In this document: in pieces, positions 54,638 to 64,000 of the stretch
Position numbering within the stretch: the stretch's first letter is position 1
Layout of the letters: each line of letters opens with the position of its first letter
Assembly: GCF_003030305.1 (NCBI RefSeq)
Contig: NZ_CP023676.1
Coordinates: 992,001 to 1,056,000 of the forward strand
Source of the DNA: Cutibacterium acnes
GTDB taxonomy: Bacteria > Actinomycetota > Actinomycetes > Propionibacteriales > Propionibacteriaceae
DNA length: 64,000 nucleotides
Reading direction: 5' to 3'
Made by a program: the position numbers and the translations under genes
The notes under the pieces: generated by a model
Told to the model about the DNA's origin: nothing
Seen by the model: the letters and a program-made list of their open reading frames with translations, nothing else
The model's database searches: none

Positions 54638-55879
54638 TCAGTTCCTCAGCCGCCCCAAAGTGATTGCTAGGCGCAGCACATAGGCTTCTCGAGGATCCGA
54701 CGGGGAGTAGCCAGTGACGTCTTGGATTCGTTTAAGTCGGTAGCGCACGGTGTTGGGGTGAATGAACATCGCCCGACTCGTGCCTTCCACTGAGCAGCCG
54801 TGATCGAGGAAGGAGACAGTTGTGTCCATGAGGTCTCCACTGGCTGTCGCGAGGGGGCTGTAGACCTCGTTGACGAGCCACGCAATGGCATCTGTATCAC
54901 CGGAGAGGACTTGCTCGGGCAATAAGTCGACGGCTGCCATGACTTGCGGACCTTCCGGCCAAGCTCGTGCCGCACGTATTCCGGAGAGGGCGGCACGAGC
55001 GGATGCCGGGGCCAGCGTGAGGTCGGCCACGACGGGTCCGACGACGATTGGTCCTGGCGCGAAGTGGTTTGCGAGAGCTTCGCTTGCGGCTACGGCTGCT
55101 GGATCGTCAACCAGTTTCTCACCGGCCAAAATGACAACTAACCGGTCGGACTGTACGGCGGCTAGCACCGTCATCTGCATGCGTTCGCCATCACGTCGCA
55201 GCACGTGGAGTTCATGCTCGGTCGTCGGGGCCCGTCCGACGACGACGCAGAGATTGATGCCCGGGCGCCAGCCGAGAGTGGAAGCTCGCGAGATGAGCTG
55301 TTCATCGGCGTCGGCGCGCACGACCGCATCAACGACGAGGGATTCCAGACGTTCATCCCAGGTACCGCGACGTTCGGCGGCTCGCGCGTAAACCTCGGCG
55401 GCGGCGAAGGCCACCTCGCGGGAGTAGTGGACGATGGCAGTGCGCAGCACTTGGCGATCGCCGCGCGGCATTTCGGTCTCAATTTGTGCCTCAACGACGT
55501 CGATCGTGGTGCGGACGAGCTCGACTGTCTGGTGCAAGGAGATCTTGCGGGTCATGGACCGGGGCGCCACGTCGAAGACGTCGGTGGGGGAGTAGGGCTC
55601 GGCGTCATCGTCAGCAAACCACTGGACGAAGCCGTCAATACCTGAGCGAGCCACGATCGAGATCCACGATCTTTCTTCGGCTGACAGATCACGGAACCAG
55701 GAGTGTCGACGACCCATTTCCTCTAGAGTGGCCGTCGTCATAGCTGAGGTGCGGGCCATCAATCTTTTAGCGATAGCTCTGCGTGTGCGGTCAGAAGACA
55801 CCACCGTACGGCCGGTACTCGACGTACGTCCGCTGCCTATTCGACGCGTAGACGTCGTCCCGATGTCATTCCTGGCCAC
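54638..55879 (-). CDS. PucR-type regulator, FasR-like
   Basis: 413 aa. A GGDEF-like central region (about 190-290) and a C-terminal PucR helix-turn-helix (MFIHPNTVRYRLKRIQDVTGYSPSDPREAYVLRLAITLGRL). The position between aceE and the fab genes matches the PucR-like FasR of streptomycetes, an activator of fabDHPF, and the corresponding mycobacterial gene beside aceE, so control of fatty-acid synthesis is likely. GTG start, GGGAGG five bases upstream. Divergent from aceE. Confidence 0.85.
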   Translation of the reverse strand: MARNDIGTTSTRRIGSGRTSSTGRTVVSSDRTRRAIAKRLMARTSAMTTATLEEMGRRHSWFRDLSAEERSWISIVARSGIDGFVQWFADDDAEPYSPTDVFDVAPRSMTRKISLHQTVELVRTTIDVVEAQIETEMPRGDRQVLRTAIVHYSREVAFAAAEVYARAAERRGTWDERLESLVVDAVVRADADEQLISRASTLGWRPGINLCVVVGRAPTTEHELHVLRRDGERMQMTVLAAVQSDRLVVILAGEKLVDDPAAVAASEALANHFAPGPIVVGPVVADLTLAPASARAALSGIRAARAWPEGPQVMAAVDLLPEQVLSGDTDAIAWLVNEVYSPLATASGDLMDTTVSFLDHGCSVEGTSRAMFIHPNTVRYRLKRIQDVTGYSPSDPREAYVLRLAITLGRLRN

Positions 55880-56068
55880 CTAAGCCTCCCTCGGCGAGGC
55901 TTCGGTCAGTCTAGTGGGGTGATGCCTTAAGCGCAGGGGCGACAGCAGATGGCGAACAGATTCGGGGGATGAGGCGCTGGGGTGATTTACGGTACTTCCG
56001 AGTGACTTTTCTTCCATAAGACGACACAATAAGTTCACGGCGGGCCCTCGGGCTGCCACCTTGAACCG

Positions 56069-56078
56069 TCACCGGTGA
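56069..56078. promoter_or_regulatory. palindrome in the aceE leader
   Basis: TCACCGGTGA is a perfect 10-bp palindrome in the 241-bp divergent spacer between the FasR-like gene and aceE, 42 bp before aceE. Operator candidate only. Confidence 0.25.
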
Positions 56079-56120
56079 TGTCGCCGGTTGTGCGTCGCTG
56101 TCGATGAGAAAGGACCCGGC

Positions 56121-58874
56121 GTGATCCCACGCGAAGAACGCGGACCAGTCCTCAACGGACTTCCGACAACCCTGCCTGACGTCGATCCCGAGGAGACTCA
56201 GGAGTGGATCGAGTCCCTCGACAAGATGGTCGAGACTGATGGTCCGAATCGTGCCCGGATCGTGCTGCTCAAGATGTTGGAGCGGGCTCGTAGCCACAGT
56301 CGTCTCGGGCTGTCAGCGCTCACCTCCACCGACTACATCAACACCATTGCAGCCGAGGACGAGGAAGAATACCCCGGCGACGCCGAGATCGAGCGGAACA
56401 TCCGTCGTTTGCTGCGCTGGAATTCCGCCATTACCGTGCATCGCGCGCAGCGTCCCGGTATTGGCGTCGGCGGTCATATCTCCACCTATGCCTCTGCCGT
56501 GACCCTCTACGAGGTCGGTCAGAACCACTTCTGGCGCGGGCAGGACGCCCCCGGCGGCGGTGACCAAGTTTTCTTCCAGGGGCACGCCGCGCCCGGTATG
56601 TACGCTCGCGCGTTCTTGGAGGGGCGTCTCAGCGAGGACGATCTCGATGGGTTCCGTCAGGAGAAGTCGAAGGCCGGGCATGGTCTACCCTCTTACCCGC
56701 ACCCTCGCATGTTGCCCGACTTCTGGCAGTTCCCGACGGTGTCGATGGGTCTGGGCCCGATGGATTCCATTTACCAGGCGTCTATGAATAAGTACCTCAC
56801 CAATCGCGGTGTCAAGGACTGCGCAGATCAGCACGTGTGGGCTTTCCTTGGCGACGGTGAGATGGACGAGCCGGAGTCGCGCGGATTCCTGCAGGTCGCT
56901 GCCAACGAGGAGCTCGACAACCTCACCTTCGTCATCAACTGCAACCTGCAGCGTCTAGACGGGCCGGTGCGTGGCAACGGCAAGATTGTCCAGGAACTTG
57001 AGGCTGTCTTCCGTGGTGCTGGCTGGAACGTCATCAAGGTCATTTGGGGATCCGGCTGGGACCCGTTGCTGCAGGCAGACCGTGACGGTGCCCTCGTTGA
57101 TATCATGAACAACACCCGTGATGGCGACTACCAAACCTTTAAGGCCAACGACGGCGCCTATGTCCGCGAGCACTTCTTTGGCCGCGACCCGCGCACTGCC
57201 AAGATGGTCGACAAGTGGACTGACGAACAGATTTGGGCGTTACGCCGTGGCGGTCACGACTACCGCAAGATTTACAACGCCTACAAGGCGGCTACGCAGT
57301 TCAAGGGAGCGCCGACCGTGGTGCTTGCCTGCACTATTAAAGGTTACGATCTTGGTACTCACTTTGCGGGCCGCAACGCTACCCACCAGATGAAGAAGCT
57401 GGCCCTTGACGACCTCAAGCAGTTCCGCGATCGTCTCGAAATTCCGATTTCGGACAAGGTGCTGGAGGCCGACCCCTACCGTGCTCCCTACTTCCATCCC
57501 GGAGCCGATGACGAGCGCATCCAGTACCTCATGGAGCGTCGTCGTGCTCTCGGCGGTTTCGTGCCGGAGCGCCGTACGAGGCACACGCCACTACCCATCC
57601 CGGCGCAGAAGGCCTTCGATGGTGTCAAGCGTGGGTCGGGCAAACAGGAGGTCGCCACCACGATGGCCTTCGTGCGTCTGCTCAAGGACCTTATGCGCGA
57701 CAAGAATTTCGCTCCGCACGTCGTCCCGATCATTCCTGACGAGGCCCGTACCTTTGGCATGGACTCGTTCTTCCCGACGATCAAGATCTACAATCCTCAC
57801 GGCCAGAACTACACCCCTGTCGACCACAAGCTCATGCTCAGCTACCGCGAGGCCAAGAACGGGCAGATCATTCACACTGGCATCAATGAGGCTGGTTCGG
57901 CGGCTGCTTTCATTGCCGCAGGCTCGGCATACTCCACTCAGGGCGTGCCGATGGTGCCGATCTACCTGTTCTACTCGATGTTCGGGTTCCAGCGTACCGG
58001 TGATTCTTTCTGGGCAGCTGGTGATCAGATGACGAGGGGATTCATTATTGGCGCCACTGCCGGACGCACCACGCTGACCGGTGAGGGCACCCAGCACATG
58101 GATGGCCATTCGCCGGTTCTGGCTGCGACGAACCCAGCTGTCATCTCCTACGATCCGGCTTATTCTTACGAGATCTCCCACATTGTTCAGGCAGGTCTGG
58201 AGCACATGTACGGCGAGAACGCCGAAGACGTCATGTACTACCTGACGGTGTACAACGAGCCGATCGTCCAGCCGGCTGAGCCAGAGGGCGTTGACGCCGA
58301 GGGCATCGTCAAGGGCATGTACCTGCTCTCGAAGGGCTCCTTTGAGGGCGTCGGCGAGGATGCCCGCCGCGTTCAGCTGCTGGCCTCCGGCGTCGCCGTG
58401 CCGTGGGCCATTGAGGCTCAGCAGCTCCTTAAGGGTGACTTTGGCGTTGTTGCCGACGTGTGGTCGGTGACGTCGTGGAACAACCTACGTCGTGACGCTA
58501 TGGAGGCCGAGGAACAGACTTTCCTACACCCCGAACAGGGCAGGCGCACCCCGTATATCACCCAATGCCTGGCCGACGCCCCTGGTCCAGTCGTTGCGAC
58601 CACCGATTACACGCGTCAGGTGCCCGATCAGATCGCCCAGTGGGTGCCGGGGGATTATGCCTCCTTAGGTGCTGACGGATTCGGGTTCTCCGACACCCGT
58701 GCGGCAGCGCGCCGATTCTTCCACATCGATGGACCGTCCATGACAGTGCGTGCCCTCCAGATGCTCGTCGAGCGTGGTGAGGTTCCCGAGGACTGGCCTG
58801 CCAAGGCTGCCGAGAAGTACGACCTCCTCAACGTCAACGCGGGGGCGTCCGGTAACGCTGGTGGCGACGCCTGA
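56121..58874 (+). CDS. aceE: pyruvate dehydrogenase E1 component, homodimeric
   Basis: 917-aa thiamine-diphosphate enzyme oxidatively decarboxylating pyruvate for acetyl-CoA. TPP motif [12 protein letters not shown]...FVINCN; further family signatures [48 protein letters not shown] 56121 is chosen (AAAGGA upstream); the frame is open to 56088. Supplies the precursor of the adjacent fatty-acid genes. Monocistronic by the downstream terminator. Confidence 0.95.
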   Translation: MIPREERGPVLNGLPTTLPDVDPEETQEWIESLDKMVETDGPNRARIVLLKMLERARSHSRLGLSALTSTDYINTIAAEDEEEYPGDAEIERNIRRLLRWNSAITVHRAQRPGIGVGGHISTYASAVTLYEVGQNHFWRGQDAPGGGDQVFFQGHAAPGMYARAFLEGRLSEDDLDGFRQEKSKAGHGLPSYPHPRMLPDFWQFPTVSMGLGPMDSIYQASMNKYLTNRGVKDCADQHVWAFLGDGEMDEPESRGFLQVAANEELDNLTFVINCNLQRLDGPVRGNGKIVQELEAVFRGAGWNVIKVIWGSGWDPLLQADRDGALVDIMNNTRDGDYQTFKANDGAYVREHFFGRDPRTAKMVDKWTDEQIWALRRGGHDYRKIYNAYKAATQFKGAPTVVLACTIKGYDLGTHFAGRNATHQMKKLALDDLKQFRDRLEIPISDKVLEADPYRAPYFHPGADDERIQYLMERRRALGGFVPERRTRHTPLPIPAQKAFDGVKRGSGKQEVATTMAFVRLLKDLMRDKNFAPHVVPIIPDEARTFGMDSFFPTIKIYNPHGQNYTPVDHKLMLSYREAKNGQIIHTGINEAGSAAAFIAAGSAYSTQGVPMVPIYLFYSMFGFQRTGDSFWAAGDQMTRGFIIGATAGRTTLTGEGTQHMDGHSPVLAATNPAVISYDPAYSYEISHIVQAGLEHMYGENAEDVMYYLTVYNEPIVQPAEPEGVDAEGIVKGMYLLSKGSFEGVGEDARRVQLLASGVAVPWAIEAQQLLKGDFGVVADVWSVTSWNNLRRDAMEAEEQTFLHPEQGRRTPYITQCLADAPGPVVATTDYTRQVPDQIAQWVPGDYASLGADGFGFSDTRAAARRFFHIDGPSMTVRALQMLVERGEVPEDWPAKAAEKYDLLNVNAGASGNAGGDA

Positions 58875-58891
58875 TCGATAGACCGTCGAAT

Positions 58892-58926
58892 AACCGGGGC
58901 ATTCCATGATGTGGGCTGCCCCGGTT
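58892..58926 (+). terminator. aceE terminator
   Basis: AACCGGGGCA pairs with TGCCCCGGTT over a 15-nt loop and is followed by TTCG, 17 bp after the aceE stop. Confidence 0.75.
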
Positions 58927-59046
58927 TTCGTTGAAGTCCGTTGCCTCCGCCATACTCCTGCTAGCGCTTTTTAGCGTCTAAACTAAACCGAATTAGCTCT
59001 CGTGGTAACGGCGCTGCGAGGGGTGGAGATCAAAGGAGCAGGGCAC

Positions 59047-59943
59047 ATGAGGTTGAGTCGTCGTCACGTGCTCGCTAGTACTGTTGGGGTAGTTTCGACG
59101 GCGTTGATCACGGCACAGACGCCCGCAGGTATCGCGTTTGCAAGGCCTCGTAGGGCTTCTAGGGCAGTGACCACTGCGGTCTACATCGAGGTCAATCACG
59201 AGGATCTCGCGACTGTCGTGGCCTTCGTCCGAGAAGGGGTTCACCGCCCGGTCTTCGATCTGGCTATGATTTTTGCGGCGAATATCAACTATGACGGGTG
59301 CACGGCTTACCTGCACCTGAATGAGCGAGTTATGGAAACGCTCAGAGCTGCTGAAACTCAGATTCGTCCGTTGCAGCGTCGTGGGACGAAGGTACTCTTG
59401 TCGCTCCTTGGCAATCATGGGGGCGCCGGATTCGCCAACTTTCCAACCCGGCATGACGCTGACCGGTTCGCGGCTCAGGTAGCAAGTGTTGTTCATAGGT
59501 ATCACCTTGATGGCGTCGACCTAGATGATGAATATTCCGAATATGGCAAAAATGCTACCGGTCAGCCCCATGAAGACTCGTTTGTTTGGTTTGTTCGTGC
59601 GCTGCGACGCCACCTAGGGCCTCATAAACTCCTCACCTTGTACTCGATTGGGCCATCGGTTAATCGAACTGTTTCGTCCGCGGGCAATGCATCAGATGAC
59701 CTCGATTATGCGTGGAACCCGTGGTATGGCACCTATCAGGAACCATCGGTGCTGGGTATGCCTCGAAGTCATGTGGGGGCGGCGGCAGTTGACTGGGGAC
59801 ATACGTCGATCGAAATGATCCAGACGATGGCTTCTCAAACTATCCGTGACGGTTATGGCGTCTTCATGACGTACGACTTGCGGGTGTCGACGAACCCGTC
59901 CCTCGTGCAGGCCATGACAACAGCCTTGGAAGGAAGGCGGTGA
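59047..59943 (+). CDS. secreted GH18 endo-beta-N-acetylglucosaminidase (EndoH-like)
   Basis: 298 aa. A twin-arginine signal (LSRRHVLAS, hydrophobic stretch, cleavage near residue 37) is followed by a GH18 barrel. The catalytic signature DGVDLDDEYSEYG (D155-G167; acid E162, D160) matches EndoH, which cleaves the chitobiose core of N-linked glycans. It could release sugars from host glycoproteins. AAGGAG lies upstream of ATG 59047; the frame is open to 59002. Sits between aceE and DUF3052, which are normally close. Confidence 0.85.
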   Translation: MRLSRRHVLASTVGVVSTALITAQTPAGIAFARPRRASRAVTTAVYIEVNHEDLATVVAFVREGVHRPVFDLAMIFAANINYDGCTAYLHLNERVMETLRAAETQIRPLQRRGTKVLLSLLGNHGGAGFANFPTRHDADRFAAQVASVVHRYHLDGVDLDDEYSEYGKNATGQPHEDSFVWFVRALRRHLGPHKLLTLYSIGPSVNRTVSSAGNASDDLDYAWNPWYGTYQEPSVLGMPRSHVGAAAVDWGHTSIEMIQTMASQTIRDGYGVFMTYDLRVSTNPSLVQAMTTALEGRR

Positions 59944-60008
59944 CTTCGACAGTGACCGTCGAAGAAAAGGCCCCACGGTGGTCGTCGGCGGGATGTTCTG
60001 GCACACTG

Positions 60009-60464
60009 ATGAAGGTGAGAACTTCCTGTCACGCAGAGCAAGGGAAAGCGAAGGGTTTCGTGGGAAGCGGCAGCGATTTGGACAAGCTCGGTTTCGAGGC
60101 CGGGCAGGTCGTCCAGGAGCTCGGTTGGGACGATGACGTTGACGAGGACCTCCGTCAAGAGGTTATGGACATCATCGACGGTGACATGATTGAAGATTCG
60201 ATCGACGCCGTTGACATCGTCTGGTTGTGGTTGCGTGCCGATGACGGTGATGTAGCCGACGGCTTGGTTGATGCTATGCGTGATTTGTCTGACGACGGGT
60301 TCATCGTCCTCGTCACCCCGAAGGTGGGACGCCCGGGCACTATCGATCCGGCTGATCTGTCTGACGGCACAGACACCGCTGGAATGGTGCTGACCACCAG
60401 CTACGACGTTAGTAAGGACTGGCAAGCTCACAAAATTGTGCGCCCGCGCGGCGGGCGGCGCTGA
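60009..60464 (+). CDS. DUF3052 protein
   Basis: About 151 aa, very acidic in the middle (ELGWDDDVDEDLRQEVMDIIDGDMIEDSIDAVDIV), with the family core DKLGFEAGQVVQE and FIVLVTPKVGRPGTI. Actinobacterial family of unknown function, found near aceE in mycobacteria as well. The start is uncertain: ATG 60009 is used, GTG 59940 overlaps the GH18 stop and is also open. Confidence 0.75.
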   Translation: MKVRTSCHAEQGKAKGFVGSGSDLDKLGFEAGQVVQELGWDDDVDEDLRQEVMDIIDGDMIEDSIDAVDIVWLWLRADDGDVADGLVDAMRDLSDDGFIVLVTPKVGRPGTIDPADLSDGTDTAGMVLTTSYDVSKDWQAHKIVRPRGGRR

Positions 60465-60486
60465 CCTGTCTTCTTTCATATGCTGC

Positions 60487-60960
60487 CTACGGCATAGCTC
60501 CGTAGGGGGGGTGCGGCAGGATGTCCCAGTAGGACAGGTCGCGCCGGGTCAGCGCGACGGTGACCGTCTGCCTCTGGCCGGGCTCTAGTTCCACACGACG
60601 GAAGGCTTTGAGCTCGCGCACGCAGCGGTCAATGGTGGTGTCGGGGAAACCCGGGTAGACCTGAGGCACAGCAGCGCCGGCGCGGTCTCCGGTGTTGGAG
60701 ACGGTGAAGGTGACGGTTAGCACTGGTTTGTCTTGCCCGGTGGACTCGGTGACAGGGCAGATGGCTAGATCAAAGCCGGGGTAGGCGAAGTTGGTGTAGC
60801 TCAGGCCGTGACCGAAGGGGTAGGCGACCGGACAATTCGTGGTGTCGAGACCTCGATAACCGATGTATTTGTCCTTCCCGTAGTGCACGTGCTGGAATTC
60901 TCCAGGGACGTTGAGTTGAGCAGGGATGTCGGACAGTTTGACGGCGATGGTCTCGGATGG
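60487..60960 (-). pseudogene. C-terminal remnant of a GH3 beta-glucosidase
   Basis: Only the last about 155 residues of a roughly 750-aa enzyme remain: KLSDIPAQLNVPGEF, HYGKDKYIGYRGLDTT, PVAYPFGHGLSYTNFAY, then the fibronectin-III-like domain (VSNTGDRAGAAVPQVY...RELKAFRRVELEPGQRQTV). The frame opens just after TAA at 60961-60963, and the glycosidase domains are absent; pncA begins 35 bp further. Confidence 0.8.
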
Positions 60961-60995
60961 TTACCAGACGGATGACGAAGGTTCGTCAGTGACGC

Positions 60996-61577
60996 TCAGA
61001 GCTGTGAACTAGTGGTGACCGTTACTCCGGCATCTTCCATGACCGCCACGGCTGCGTTGCCCATCTCTGGGCTGACCGGCTCGCTGAGGTCGGTCAGGCA
61101 TGTCGTGACGAACCCGAGACGCTGAGCGTCCAGAGCCGTGTCTTTGACGCAGTGGGACAGAGCCAAGCCGACGATGTCGACAGCCTCGATTCCGCGATCA
61201 CGCAATACCGTCTCGAGAATTGACCCGTCCTCGGTAGTCCCTTCGAAACCGGAATAGGCTGCAGCGTATTGGCCTTTCTTAACCCGTGCGTCGACAGGAA
61301 TCTTAGCGATCGCCGGATGAATCTCAGCTTCGTCGGTGCCAACAACCCCATGTGGCGGCCAGGAGTCCACAAAGTCGGGGTTGTTGGAGAAATGGTTACC
61401 GGGATCAATATGCCAATCCTGAGTGGTGACGACCATGTCGTAACAATTGTAGTGGGTTGGGATATACGTCGCGATCCGCTCGGCGCAGGCATTGCCACCC
61501 GTGACAGCCAGAGCGCCTCCCTCGCAGAAGGTCGGCTGGACGTCCACGACGAGAAGGGCACGGTGTGACGAAGTCAT
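60996..61577 (-). CDS. pncA: nicotinamidase
   Basis: Isochorismatase-fold amidase of 193 aa converting nicotinamide to nicotinate for NAD salvage. Triad: D12 in VVDVQPTFCEGG, Lys in VKKGQYAAAYSGF, Cys in LALSHCVKDTALDA. Metal ligands in TQDWHIDPGNHF. ATG 61577 is preferred over GTG 61583 (AAAGGA 7 nt upstream). Confidence 0.9.
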   Translation of the reverse strand: MTSSHRALLVVDVQPTFCEGGALAVTGGNACAERIATYIPTHYNCYDMVVTTQDWHIDPGNHFSNNPDFVDSWPPHGVVGTDEAEIHPAIAKIPVDARVKKGQYAAAYSGFEGTTEDGSILETVLRDRGIEAVDIVGLALSHCVKDTALDAQRLGFVTTCLTDLSEPVSPEMGNAAVAVMEDAGVTVTTSSQL

Positions 61578-61621
61578 GGACACATCCTTTCACCACGTCT
61601 GGTTGTAGGTACGCTGACGCC

Positions 61622-62633
61622 ATGGCAGTGAGCACCTATGAGGCAGCCCAGGATCGCTACGACACCATGGAGTATCGACGTTGCGGAACGAGCGGCTTAT
61701 TACTCCCCGCTGTCTCCCTAGGGTTGTGGCACAATTTTTGGAGATTTTCACCCCGGATCTACGCAGCGTGCCGTGCTGCGTCGCGCTTTCGATCGCGGTA
61801 TCACCCACTTCGACCTCGCTAATAATTACGGTCCGCCCTATGGACAGGCCGAGATCAATTTCGGTCGCATCATGGCGACTGATTTCAAGCCCTACCGGGA
61901 CGAACTCATTATTAGTTCCAAGGCTGGCTACGATATGTGGCCAGGCCCTTATGGGCAGGGTGGGTCTCGCAAGTACCTCATCGCCTCCTGCGACCAGTCT
62001 CTTAAACGGATGGGGCTGGACTACGTCGACATCTTTTATTCTCACCGGTTCGATCCGGAAACTCCGCTCGAGGAGACAATGGGAGCTCTCGACCGGATCG
62101 TGCGATCAGGTCGTGCCTTGTATGCAGGTATTTCCTCATACGATCCCAAGGAGACAGAACGTGCTGCCACCATTGCGCGTGACCTTGGCACCCCGTTACT
62201 CATCCACCAGCCGCGTTACAACATGTTTGATCGATGGATTGAGGATGGTCTCGTCGATACCTGTGAGCAGGAGGGGATGGGCATCATCTGTTTCTCTCCG
62301 TTGGCTCAGGGAATCCTCACCGACAAATACCTGAGGGGTGTTCCCGCCCAGTCGCGTGCTGGCATGGGAGCGGTCTCGCTGCGACCCGATCAGATCGACG
62401 ACGTCACCCGCGCTGCAATTGCTGCCCTCAACGAGGTTGCCAAAGACCGTGACCAGACGTTGGCCCAGATGGCCCTCTCGTGGATCCTGCGTGAGCCCCG
62501 CATTACCAGCGTGCTTGTGGGGGCTTCCTCGGTACCACAACTGGATTCGGATATCGATGCGCTTAGAACTACCCCGTTCACCGACGATGAGAGAGTGCGT
62601 ATTGAGTCGGTGCTGGCCGACCACGTCCTCTGA
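61622..62633 (+). pseudogene. aldo/keto reductase interrupted by a one-base frameshift
   Basis: The first frame (from ATG 61622) gives MEYRRCGTSGLLLPAVSLGLW-HN and then loses homology. The rest continues in the next frame, from 61773 (FDLANNYGPPYGQAE) to 62633. Removing one T from the T5 run at 61735-61739 restores a continuous YghZ-like reductase of about 336 aa with the Asp, Tyr, Lys and His tetrad (FDLANNYG, SSKAGYD, YSHRFDPETP). TACGCT 6 nt before the ATG suggests leaderless expression. Recent inactivation, slippage or sequence error are all possible. Confidence 0.8.
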
Positions 62634-62676
62634 TCTGTCTCGAGTCGTGCTACTCTCCTAGAGACGCCCTTTAATG

Positions 62677-62694
62677 GCGATCCCGTGAGGTCGC
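62677..62694 (+). promoter_or_regulatory. PyrR-binding hairpin in the pyr leader
   Basis: GCGA-TCCCGTGAGG-TCGC forms a short stem-loop. Its core GATCCCGTGAGGTC (62679-62692) fits 12 of 14 positions of the PyrR RNA consensus ARUCCNGNGAGGYU. Located 91 nt before pyrR. With no clear terminator downstream, translational control as proposed in mycobacteria is likelier than attenuation. Confidence 0.65.
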
Positions 62695-62775
62695 GAAGGT
62701 CGTGCCAGTAGGCGATTGCGTATATGCGCGTCGTCTGGCGTGCTCTACCCTCGCACCTGCGGTGTCCAGAGGTAG

Positions 62776-64000
<1,225 letters not shown>

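Overview
The window is high-GC, gene-dense actinobacterial DNA. Gene content points to Cutibacterium, most likely C. acnes or a very close relative. The evidence is a fused BluB-CobT as known from propionibacteria, the trehalose genes otsA/otsB, a decayed secreted lipase, and several decayed genes of the kind seen in a skin specialist. The species call is inference from gene content; no 16S or database comparison was possible.

Layout. 0.3-4.1 kb is a tightly overlapping phoH-ybeY-CNNM/CorC-era operon. 4.1-14.5 kb carries an amidohydrolase, leuA, uppS, a GAP/LysE-like membrane protein, recO, a two-component system with a small secreted peptide, a Fur/Zur regulator and glyQS. The phoH-ybeY-era-recO-uppS-zur-glyS backbone, followed by dgt and dnaG, matches the conserved mycobacterial neighbourhood, with lineage-specific insertions. 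14.7-18.3 kb is sdhCAB. 18.5-26.8 kb holds bluB-cobT, dusB, dgt, a FetB-type permease, dnaG, a divergent sigma factor and a conserved small protein. 26.9-32.1 kb holds tRNA-Asn, an LLM flavin enzyme, otsA/otsB and cysK. 32.1-38.6 kb is cofactor metabolism: pdxR divergent from pdxST, then bioA-bioD and an APC permease. 38.6-40.6 kb is a decayed zone around tRNA-Met(CAU), with pseudogenes of an ArsB/SLC13 permease and a secreted lipase. 40.6-47.9 kb has a HAD phosphatase, a membrane protein with a Ser/Pro-rich tail, a moxR-DUF58-VWA-VWA operon, a YggS-type PLP protein and DUF3145. 48.0-58.9 kb is fatty-acid synthesis (fabD-fabH-acpP-fabF), panE, a NifX-like protein, a sugar porter, a FasR/PucR-type regulator and aceE. 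59-64 kb has an EndoH-like GH18 enzyme, DUF3052, a beta-glucosidase remnant, pncA, a frameshifted aldo/keto reductase and the start of the pyr operon (pyrR-pyrB, cut by the window edge).

Most notable signals. (1) A short leaderless-looking ORF encoding MMVCICRCCC lies upstream of cysK and looks like a polycysteine attenuator. (2) A tiny secreted peptide ending GLCTLYPDWCFN sits beside a histidine kinase, whose partner response regulator is split in two by a one-base frameshift at a G tract. (3) Two opposed DnaA-box-like sequences form an inverted repeat between dnaG and a sigma gene. (4) There are good operator candidates for PdxR and a BioQ-like regulator and a PyrR-type RNA hairpin. (5) Five genes show decay (response regulator, ArsB-like, lipase, beta-glucosidase, aldo/keto reductase). 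Many genes have a TANNNT -10 element 6-8 nt before the start codon, suggesting frequent leaderless transcription. No CRISPR array, insertion sequence, rRNA or prophage was seen.
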